The translations under genes were made by a program, and so were the position numbers. 64,000 nucleotides of DNA from Linepithema humile (Eukaryota; Arthropoda; Insecta; Hymenoptera; Formicidae), in the NCBI RefSeq assembly GCF_040581485.1, contig NC_090132.1, positions 5,901,001 to 5,965,000 on the forward strand, written 5' to 3'. Below, one piece after another: positions 41,583 to 50,906 of this stretch (its first letter is position 1; each line of letters starts with the position of its first letter). The notes beneath the pieces are model-generated. The model saw nothing but the letters and a program-made list of their open reading frames with translations, did not search any database and was not told the DNA's origin.

Positions 41583-41703
41583 ATCGAGATCTCGGTTATT
41601 CTCGATCCCCACGAGACATTTTCGATGTCAATCAATAAAATATTCGATTCAAAAGGGAATGCAACATCGTGCGCGGCCACGAATAAAAATTTGTCCGCGG
41701 CGA
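41583..41703 (-). CDS. Possible internal coding exon (121 bp), protein not recognised
   Basis: On the minus strand the frame between an acceptor ending TTATATCAG (AG at 41704-41705) and a donor CGAT|GTAAGT (GT at 41581-41582) is open for 39 full codons. The input phase is 1 and the output phase is 2. The peptide runs DKFLFVAAHDVAFPFE, then NILLIDIENV, then SRITEIS. Its alternating hydrophobic strands would suit a beta-rich domain. The donor matches consensus after the exon border but the last exon bases are unusual, and the acceptor has little pyrimidine tract. A 121-bp open frame arises by chance fairly often, so this is a candidate only. No homologue is recognised. Confidence 0.22.
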
Positions 41704-42676
41704 CTGATATAAAGTTGGCTCGATTAAAAATTTAGTTGCAGGAAATGTAAACTTTTATTTTCGAAAAAAAAAATTGTAATTCCCGCAACAAATCTCACCG
41801 GTCGTTTCAAATGTATTTCGCTTACGGCCGGGCAAATATTTATCCATCGTATCTAATTTTTCTGATAAGGATGCAATGCTGCAAAATATTTCTCTCGCTA
41901 TACATTTTCTTTTACTATCACAACCGCGCTATTGATTATTAATGTGATGATATCTATAGAAAGCTAAAAAAAATCCATCTTCTTGCCCGTGTTATACAAC
42001 TTGACAATATTACATATTTTGTACGTAATGGTCACGCGGTGGTAGCAAATTAGAACGCATGCCGTCGTTAAATTTAAATATATAATTGATAACTACATTA
42101 ATGTACATATAAAAATATCTTCAATATATTTACACCATAACCGTAATAAAATTTTGATTTTCAGCCGATATTACGTCGCTTTTTATTACAACAACGCGTT
42201 TTATTGTGCTATAATTTGCGGAAAAAAATCAGAGTCAGTTAATCATCGTAATTTTACATTTTTATGCTTGCTTACCATTATCTCTTTCATGCGCCGTCAC
42301 CTAAATGTCGCGTGATGTAAGAATAAGAGAGCGCTCGGAATACACTCGGGTTGAAACCACATTGCGGTTCGCTCCAAACGACTCTTTGCAGCCTGCCGAC
42401 CGCTTCATTATCCCCAAAACTACGGAAAGGCGTACATATGATCGTTTCATTCGCATACAAAGTGAGTCTCTCCACGTTCTTATGGTTATTTATCGAGCCG
42501 TCGACCCGCGGAAAACCCAGGCAGGGGCACCCGCCGACAAAGGAAAAAAAAGCGTTGCGTATGTGTGGCGCGGGTCGCCGCCATTTCTGATTGAATCCAG
42601 GCTTGGAGCTTATATTTTGTCATCCATTGGCGCCGTCGGCGGCGAGAGTGCAGCTAAAAGAGTCGAAACGGCGACA

Positions 42677-42717
42677 GGGGGGTGCCGTAAGGGGGTGCAG
42701 AAGGGGGTCGTTCGGGG
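42677..42717 (+). repeat. Four G-tracts, quadruplex-prone
   Basis: Runs of 6, 5, 5 and 4 G bases are separated by loops of 8, 7 and 6 nt. Confidence 0.7.
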
Positions 42718-44084
42718 AGTGAGCGCGCTTCGAATCGAGTGGGGACTGTTTGCCAACGCGAATTTTAAAATCACGAATTTTTAAAAAGCACCCCGCGGCC
42801 AGATTCTCTCCGCTAACGCGGTTACGTAGTCTCGATGCGAGTATACGTATACATATATATGTATATATATCTATATACCGTTGCCGCACTATACGCATTT
42901 ATCCTGCATATCTGTAAATGCATTGAGCTACACCGGTCCCTCTACCGAAAAATTTGATCATTTTTCACCTTTCTTCTTCCATACCTATCGAAATACCGCC
43001 AGAATACTTTCCTATATATCGTTTGTCACTTTCTTTGCTTGCCTCGTTGGTTACAAAATTACGACGTTCCTTTCGGGTACATTTGAAAAATATCCTATTG
43101 TTCTAAACACACGTGATAATTTTAAGCAAATATTTTACGCAAGACTATGCAATCAAAGTCTATCAGAAATTAATAAATAATATCTTTAGTTACTTATTTG
43201 CAGCAGATTTGTCGTAAAAGTGCCAAAAATTTATCGTTATCACGTAAATGTTTTTTTTAATAAAAAAAAATATTAAAGAAAAAATATTTTTATATGATAG
43301 AGACAGCATTGTACTACATGTTACATGAAATCTCTTTACCGATGAAAAAAATGTGTTACAATCTGCTTTTTTTATACACGCAAAATTTATCACAGCGATA
43401 TGATTAGTCATTTATATTACGCATTGTTTGTTTCACACAAAGGATAATGTTCTACATTCACAAAAATAATTACTGTTTACTGAGTAATTAACGTATATGT
43501 GTATACTAGTGGGGAGGGATATACCGTGGGAAGAGAGATCGCGTGAATATTTAGCAACAGGCGCTTCGGCGAAATACGCTTCGCGTATTCGCGGAGGTTC
43601 CACTTTATTCGCGAGACAGCTCTATTTTTTATTCGCAAATAAATGTGTCCCCCTAAAAATAATATTTAACGTTCACGTAATGTGGAGCCCGCGGGACGGA
43701 TGCGAGGAAGGTATATTTTGACAGCGTTGTACCGGCGCAATGTTTTTCTTCCCTTCGAGCAACATGGACGCGCGTTGAACTTTGTATTCCGCACGAGGAG
43801 AAAATGATTAAAAACCTCACGGACTATTTATGTTTCGTGCCATCATCCAATTTCGGAATTTGAAGGTAACTGCGTAACACTGCGAATCTGCCGTCGTTTT
43901 AATCAATAAGAAAATTGTGAGCACATCGACAGGTTAACGAGTTTTGCTTGGAATTCGTATTTACTTTCACAGTATTATCTGTCGAATTGTATGAAGAATA
44001 TTAAAAATGAATAGAATGATAAAATGATATTTACTGCTACCACTCTTGTTGCACAATGCCACAATCTGTATTCTTTTATTAATT

Positions 44085-44110
44085 AAAAAAAAAAAAAAAA
44101 AAAAAAAAAA
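44085..44110. repeat. A26 homopolymer
   Basis: Twenty-six A bases after TTCTTTTATTAATT. It could be a retroposon tail, but no element body or target duplication is recognised to its left. Confidence 0.9.
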
Positions 44111-44687
44111 CAATAATGTTATATAATTTGAATCAGAACATGTTATGAGTAAACTGATACTGCAATAATTTTAAAATAATGTGTTTGCATTAAAAAAATT
44201 TCCTCTTAGTATATTGGACTTTAGTACATTTAATTATATCACTTACTATATATCAGTTTTGAAAACTATTGATATCAAAATCAATACAATATACAATTGC
44301 GAGAAAAGTCAGCGATCACGTGGATGAGTCGACGGGAAGTTTGACTGGCCACTTCACACCCCCACATTGGTATCGATTCTCGAGGTCAGGCACATGTATA
44401 ATCTTACCACTACATACATAATTTCATATGCATGTGTACCCGTACACACGCGTTTTGTAAAGAGCCCGCGCGGAAGGAGGGGATAGAGAGTGGGTTCCAT
44501 GTACATGCATATATTCCTGCATAAATATATTAGGCCGACGAATACGTTTCGACCGATGGGATCCAAGAGGAAGAGAGACTGAGACAGAAATGGATTGGCT
44601 GCCGGAGGAACGGAGAGATCGCCGCATATGAAAGTATCTATGAAGGCACTTTGAATTTTATATCTCGCCGAAGCGGTCAACATTTAA

Positions 44688-44996
44688 ATGAGCCGATCGA
44701 TCGACATTACCTCGGGATATGACGCGGGGACGCCGAAAAGACGCGTGGCGCCGAAGGACGAGGGCAGTTCTCGAGGGGTCGCGAAAGACGAGACGTTTCC
44801 CTCGAACTTGCGGGAATCCCTCCCGAAGGAACATCGAGTCCTTCTCGAGGAATCGAACGGTCCCACCCGCTTATTAGAAAGCATGGACGAAATACTCGAG
44901 TTCCATTACGAGGACAAACTCGTTAAAACGGCTCTTCTGTACAATATGCCTCGTAAAATTTCATTTCGATTTGACAGAGTTATGAACAGTAATTAG
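44688..44996 (+). CDS. Small ORF with coding-like composition (102 aa), function unknown
   Basis: An ATG at 44688 opens a 102-codon frame that stops with TAG. Over the first 80 codons about 70 percent of third positions are G or C, first positions are rich in G and second positions are poorer in G+C, the pattern expected of coding DNA. The middle is acidic and amphipathic (LPKEHRVLLEESNG, then RLLESMDEILEFHYED). No signal peptide, membrane segment or known motif is seen. A stop codon directly precedes the ATG. An AATAAA lies at 45014-45019, about 18 bp past the stop, which would be an unusually short 3' UTR. Codons become AT-rich after about residue 80, so only part may be real. It could be a small gene, a last exon or chance. 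Confidence 0.22.
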   Translation: MSRSIDITSGYDAGTPKRRVAPKDEGSSRGVAKDETFPSNLRESLPKEHRVLLEESNGPTRLLESMDEILEFHYEDKLVKTALLYNMPRKISFRFDRVMNSN

Positions 44997-45100
44997 TTTG
45001 CAATTCTCGTACGAATAAAATATGTTTTGGGATAATATTCCAATTGTTATATGTGAAGGAAAATATTTTGAAAATCTGCTCGCGATATTTAGAGTAAAAC

Positions 45101-45131
45101 GTGTTGATAAACCGTGTTGATAAACCGTGTT
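45101..45131. repeat. 13-bp tandem repeat (2.4 copies)
   Basis: GTGTTGATAAACC occurs twice back to back and is followed by GTGTT. Confidence 0.9.
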
Positions 45132-45587
45132 AAGAGTGAGATATGAATTTTGTTAGCACAGTTGCATCCGGTTTAACGAATAAATAAAAATTATTAAGTC
45201 TATGCTCCGATTCTAGTTTTATGCAGATATTCGCCGGTAGTGTAAATACGTTTCGGTGTGAGAAAAGGTGGCAAGACCTTCTGGCCTCTGTAAGAGCGTA
45301 TAAAGTGGGCAGCTTCCGAGTTTCCAATAATCTGGCCTGGAAACGCGATTTATACGAAACGGTAAACTTAATAACGCAATTTCGCGAGGGTACGCGGCCC
45401 GCTGACGGAGCGCGGCCGAACAATTTAAATAAACAAATTATAAATATTCGCTCGCGCGAAACCACCTCAGCATGAATAATCATTACGTCGTAGATGGGAG
45501 GCAAGGCACTGCCGATTCGATTGATTAAATTTTTAATAATTCATTTGCATTCGACCGGCGTATCTCCGCCTCCGCACTTTCTCAGTA

Positions 45588-45692
45588 TCTCTCTCTCTCT
45601 CTCGCTCTTTCGCTCTTTGCCTTTTCTCTCTCTCTCTCCCTCCTTCCATACCTCTCTCTCTCTCTGTCTCTCTCTCGCTATCCTTTTCTCTC
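45588..45692. repeat. Imperfect CT microsatellite
   Basis: About 105 bp of CT repeats with scattered interruptions on the plus strand. Confidence 0.9.
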
Positions 45693-47482
45693 ATTGCCAG
45701 AGCCGACCCCTTTAATATATTTTTAAATTACATTTTTAATGGACACAACACAAATGAATTATCGATTGTTTCGCCTCGGTACAGTCAGCTAATAGGGTTA
45801 TTATTAATGCACTGCTCCAGTTCTCGCATTCGTATAAATACATTATACAAAGTATCGTGGAAAGAATCACGGAAATAAGCGCGAAAATGCAATTTGCGTC
45901 ATGCAAAATTATACATCTCCCGATCCTGTAATTCACAGTTTGCATGTTATTTTTGTCACGTTAAACAGCACAAATCAGTGCGACTCAATTATTTATTTAT
46001 CCTTTCGTACGGGAGTGTATTACAGCTTCCTCTCGTTTACAGATTGTTTACTCGACTACACTGTATTACACTGATACATTTGCCGCGATAAAATACGGGC
46101 AGAGTGTGGGCAAACGACATTAATCCGCGGCATCCAGCGCCGAGGCGCAAATGCAAGGGAAAGTTGCATGCTCGAGAGACGTTCACCGAGCCGAAACGAA
46201 GTCGTTCGTGATATATAAACGCGGATCGAGACATCGGGGTCGGAATTCGAATCTCATAACTTCCGGTCCGTCGGTGGTCGACTCAATATTCAAGATGACC
46301 GGCGAACGGGACGGCGGATGTGACGTCACGCTTCGTCGCCGCCTCAAGCCATATTAGATCGAGGAGTTTCATATTGCTCCGCAGCGCTCCGTGATCTCGT
46401 GCGCCGGGAGTTTATCTATGGTTCAGTTCGTCTCGTAATAATGTCCATTGGGGCTCAGGAGCGCCGGACGCCGTCGTACTTGCGCTCTTCCGCGTCGGAA
46501 ACGTCGCGTTAACGAAGTCAATTGTGAAGAAGTTGCTTGCGTCGCGGTGCCACGCTGGCTTTCGTCGTCACCCGTGTTTCAAACCAGCGTCTATCGACGA
46601 GTCGTCATTATGATGACCGTCGAATTGTCGGTGAGAATTCAATTAAAGTTTTAAACCCCGGGGGTATCAAAGCATTTAAATCACCAACAAGGACGGCGAT
46701 AGCATCAGTAAGCTATACATTTTTTGTATTGTTTTAAAAATCAATTAATTAAAGAGATTATCGTCTTAAATTTTCTGCAATTTGATATTTTATTAAACTT
46801 TCTAAAGTAATATCATTCTTATTGTATATAAATTTGTACACGCTGTGCGTATAAAAGTGGAGCTTAAAGTTATTAATTTACCCGTTACTTATTTATATCT
46901 GTATTTTCTTTTCAAGTGCCTGTAAAAAAAATATATTTTAAAAGCTTGGAAAGCCTCGGTAGCGAAGCCCGGAACAACCAAATGCTCGGGCGCACCTCGG
47001 TACGAACGATCAAGCGCGTCATCGTCGCGAAGTGTCGCGCAACTCGCGAATGGGGACTCAGGTAACACGAGCCCCGCGGGCAAAACTCGACAGATCGGGA
47101 AATTCCCATTTTTCGTTTGTTTTCCGGCGCGTCATCTCATGGCGCTGCCGCAGCGGTCGCGGCGGCGGTGACGGCGGCGGGCATCGGCAGCGGTTTTAAA
47201 TTCCTTTTGAGTTCAAAACGCGCGCGCGGGTGTCGCGGGGCCGCTGTACGCGGCGCGATGCAGAGAAGAGGGTTGCAGCGAGAAAATCGGGAGGGAAGAG
47301 CCTGGACCAGGGGGTGACGCGCGGGGAGCTGTGCTAGGGGGTGGACTAGCGCGAGTGCGCACTCAAAAAAAAAATCATTTGCACGGTAATTCGAAGCCTG
47401 GATTTCAGTCGATAAAAGGATGCACACACGCCGCGGCGCATACAGAGGGAAGAAACAAATGAACAAATTCGCGTTTCAGAAT

Positions 47483-47980
47483 AATGCCCGGCAATCCCAT
47501 CTACCCGCCTCTCTCACCGCGGCCTCCTCTCTCCTGCCTCCCGCCCGCCGCCCCCCTCTCGCCCCTATTCCGCGGGCCAGCCTGCACCCCTTTCCCCCCT
47601 GCCCCTCTCTTCGTCGCCTCCTCTACCGCCTTCCTCCGCTTCCCCATTTCCCTCCCGCCGTCGATGCGCCGTGGCACCCGCTCTCTCTCTCCTCCGGCAC
47701 CGCCACCCGCGCAACCCCACAACCCTACTTTTTTCATTCCGTCCTATCAATTGATCAGGTTTTAAATTTCCGCGTCCATCCGAGCCGCGCCTCCACCTCC
47801 TCCTCTTCCGCGTCCTCCACCTCGTCCTCCTGCTTCTCCTGCTGCTGGCTGCTCCTCCGCGCCACCCCGTACGTCCTCTTTCGGTTCTCGTCCATCCATC
47901 CCCGTACCCTCACCCTACATCGCGGTGTACGCCGATGCCACCCGTTCGGTCCTCACCCGCCTGTCCCTCCTCTCTGTTTA
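47483..47980. repeat. 500-bp pyrimidine-rich tract on the plus strand
   Basis: Mostly C and T for about 500 bp with few purines, containing CCTCC and CTCTCTCT runs. The 192-codon plus frame across it is Pro/Ser-rich low complexity and is not called as a gene. Confidence 0.75.
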
Positions 47981-48447
47981 ATTAAAAGGACACATTAAAT
48001 TATTTTTTCAATTGAACCCCCCATTGTTACTCGCAGACTGCTGATTCTATCCAATCGTCCGGCCTCTCGCTCGCATCCGCGCTAGTTGTCTCTCTTCTAC
48101 ACCAGCTCGACCGTCCCCTCCCCCCCTGTCCTACGTCGCGCCCTCCCGCTTGCAGCCCCTGCTTTTTTTCGCGTTAGAAGCTTTGTCAGAATACGCGTGC
48201 GCGATAGTATAGGTACACGGTTGCGTACGTGTGTTTACGCGTGCCCGTATATTTCGGCATGCACCGGTGTGCGTGTATACGTGCTTCTTTTTGTTCCTAT
48301 TTGCGCGAGACCGGGCGAGTGAGCGCGAGCAAGCGAGCGAACGCTCACGCGCGCGCTTTCCTATTAATTGGGAAATACCGAAATGCGCGGAATATCGAGC
48401 ACCTTGATGGCACGGCTAGCATGCCCCTCCGCATCGAGGAAGTTCCA

Positions 48448-48518
48448 GGGGTGGCAGAGGGACAGGGAAAAATAGGCGGGGGTTGGGCATGTGGGTGGGT
48501 GGGTGGCTGTGGGTGTGG
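48448..48518 (+). repeat. G-rich TGGG repeat, quadruplex-prone
   Basis: Four GGG runs with short loops lie in 48485-48503, with further G runs on both sides. Confidence 0.7.
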
Positions 48519-49716
48519 CGACGATTTTTTCGACGACAGGCCTCTGCCATCCGAGCGTTCTCGTTAAACGAATTCGACGGCTTTTGAGAGATTGGGCATG
48601 AGAGAGCGGAGCCTTATCCGCGAGATTTTTCGCTAACTTGACCTATCTGTTCTTGCGAGCGGAGAGTCGAAGAAACTCGGCCACTCACAATCGTCACGAC
48701 AATCTTGCGTCTGTACACGTCTGCAAGTTTGTTGCAACTTTGCTTTTTAGTCCTGTTACTTGTCTGACGTATTTCTCGAACGTGTAGCTGCAGCACGGTG
48801 CAATTGTAAAGAATTATTGAGAAGCAATCTTGTAAATATATTTAATTGTCTGCAATCATAAAAAATTGTTTAAATAATATATGTAGAATAAATTAAAAAT
48901 AATCTTTTCCCGTCATGTCGTGTAAGTTACGGCAAGATAATGGCATCCAAGCGATTGTTCTACAAACTCACAAAAAACAAAAAAGCAATGTCATCACATT
49001 GGCGTTTAATCATCGGCTAAGTCGGTAATTACAATGTTAATTGATTCTATTGGATATCCTCGGGGCTTATCGAACTCGATAACGTGCGATATCTGCGTCA
49101 GTGTATGGATATCATTATCAATCGTCGTCCTCCCCCTCTTCCTCCCGCCACGGTCGGTGACGCTAGCGAGAGTCGAGTCGCGTAAAAGTCCGAAAATTGA
49201 CAAGAATCGGAGGGAGAAGAAGAACGATTCCGTGGGAGTAATTTGATAACGCGAAACGAAATAATTAGCAACCATCCGACATTGTTTAGAAGGCCAAGTT
49301 TTAATCATCGGTGTCATAGGTCAGCGCCGGTAACACGTTAAAGCGGTTTACGCCGCATTTATCGAGAACATCGATACATCGGATGTTTAATAGGATTTTA
49401 CGTAACGCGAAAATGGATTCGAGCAGCGTCGTCGGCCGCCTCGGTATCAGAAATCGCATTATAGTTCGTTATAATCAATGCATTCTTATCCATTTCCTAT
49501 ATTTCCCGATCAACCTCGTCTATTGTTCGTTTTGTTACGCAGTGGTAGATATCGACTATATATATATGTCTATTTATTTACTTTACGTTATTACGCATCG
49601 CGGGACCGCCTGCATAAACATGGGCTATATAGAATTATCAATTTTTAATTAATTCGTATTACACTGTTTCAGCACGCTTATCGGTTTTGCGATAATCAGT
49701 TATAATACCTGCAAAC

Positions 49717-49722
49717 TTTATT
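49717..49722 (-). terminator. AATAAA polyadenylation signal
   Basis: The plus strand reads TTTATT, so the minus strand has a canonical AATAAA about 130 bp downstream of the TAA at 49853. AT-rich sequence surrounds it. The hexamer is common in AT-rich DNA. Its value here is its position after an open frame with coding-like composition. Confidence 0.35.
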
Positions 49723-49852
49723 ATGTAAGATTTTTTTTAGACAATTGTATCTTAGCCGTTTATGATTTTACTACAACTAGATCTAACGTACGATATAGAT
49801 TTCGATTCTGAGAAAAAGTTCTAAGAATCAAAATTGCGAGTACTAGCGAGAA

Positions 49853-50022
49853 TTAGATGTTCTCATCGAGATCCTTGTACTCGGCTGCTTGGCCATTGTC
49901 CAAGTCGTAGGGTAAAACTAAGCGAAATAGCTCGCCCACCAAGCTTCCCTCTTTGTCCTTCTGGCAAAGGAGTCTGAAGCGGCGAGTCGGGGCGAGTCCG
50001 CTACATCGGTAATTCGGAAAAG
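49853..50022 (-). CDS. Probable terminal coding exon, protein not recognised
   Basis: On the minus strand the frame entered after an AG at 50023-50024 stays open for 55 codons and ends with TAA at 49853-49855. It starts FPNYRCSGLAP, continues LLCQKDKEGSLVGELFRLV and ends AAEYKDLDENI. Codon positions look coding: first positions are G-rich, second positions are A/T-rich and third positions lean to G/C. Leucine and valine alternate with charged residues and there are two cysteines. An AATAAA signal lies about 130 bp past the stop. The exon edge is uncertain. A better pyrimidine tract precedes alternative acceptors just before the codons for LLCQ or KDKEG, so the true start may be up to 66 bp inside. 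There is no ATG, so this is a 3' exon and not a whole gene. I do not recognise the family. An upstream partner may be the candidate at 50781-50906, but that link is weak. Confidence 0.4.
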
Positions 50023-50780
50023 CTAATTAAAACTTGACTCGAAGGTACGAAGACGAGCGCATCCACGCTCACCCACCGACTCCAGCCGCCCTCGGTCACC
50101 GAGTCGACCGCCACGAGGAGCTAAGTGAGGTGAAAACCAACCCCAAAGAGCAGAAGTCTCACCTCACCCTACCTCTTATCCCTCCGATCCCTTTTCCGCT
50201 ACTCTTTCCACGGCCGATGCATTGTCTTCGCGAACACAAACAATTTCTTCCCGTTCCCTCTGTTCTTCGCTCTACTTAGTCGTGATAGTATTATTCATGA
50301 ATCTGGTTAATAACATTAAAAAAAAAAAACTTAACCAGCGTGATTGCTTCATAAAAAATAAATTAATAAATTAAATTGTAAAATTTATTAAATTTATTTT
50401 ATGTTAAAATATCATAACAATACACACAAATTAGGCATTCGTATCTTTTTATTTCGAATAATGTTGTTATTTCCATTAAAACATAAAAATAAATTTAATG
50501 TATTCATATTGATTTATTTAAAATTCTTATCATCAAGCACCGTAATTATTTATAATTTGTGAAATTTGAAAGAGTGCCATTGAAAACGACGCTTGAGGCA
50601 TATCAATCTCAATTCGGTATCATAACATTTAACACATTGAAATTGAATACAACGGGACGTCCTAAAGACTCCTAAAAAATCAACAGGCAGGTGCAAGGAT
50701 AAGGGTGTGCAAACAGGATCATTTAGCCTTCAAGCCGCGGCTGCGTGCACCTGTCGCCCGTCGACTTTCTTTTTTCTCAC

Positions 50781-50906
50781 CCCGGTGACGGGAATCCGCG
50801 CGACGACAGACCAGCCATCGTATCTGTCGATCTGCGGTATCGGCGACGAGGGCGATTCATCAAAGTTTCCATCCCCACCCTCCCGTCCCGTATGGCCCCG
50901 GCACGG
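50781..50906 (-). CDS. Possible internal exon, protein not recognised
   Basis: On the minus strand an acceptor ending TTTCGTTAG (AG at 50907-50908) is followed by 126 bp, exactly 42 codons, to a donor CGGG|GTGAGA. One frame is open in phase 0-0 and includes DGNFDESPSSPIPQIDRYDG then WSVVARIPVTG. Phase 0 output would suit the terminal exon if that exon begins at the AAG GAC AAA codons (KDKEG). RYDGW occurs at the start of dual-oxidase peroxidase domains, but the following residues do not match, so I do not assign that family. The block is GC-rich, and open frames also exist on the plus strand across the same bases, so chance is a serious alternative. Confidence 0.17.

Larger units (their letters stand above)
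41704..44687. other. Noncoding; AT-rich with one GC-rich patch
   Basis: 42300-42780 has overlapping plus-strand frames without domains and the four-tract G-rich element. 42840-42880 is an alternating TA-rich palindromic stretch. No gene supported. Confidence 0.5.
45020..49716. other. Noncoding; GC-rich 46.1-48.6 kb
   Basis: Holds a perfect TGACGTCA at 46321-46328, a kappaB-like GGGAAATTCCC at 47097-47107 and a GGC-trinucleotide-rich stretch at about 47133-47190 that would encode alanine runs in one frame. No gene supported. Confidence 0.5.

Noticed and set aside
47420..47998. 192-codon plus-strand ORF
   Set aside because: Pro/Ser/Arg low complexity caused by a pyrimidine-rich tract.
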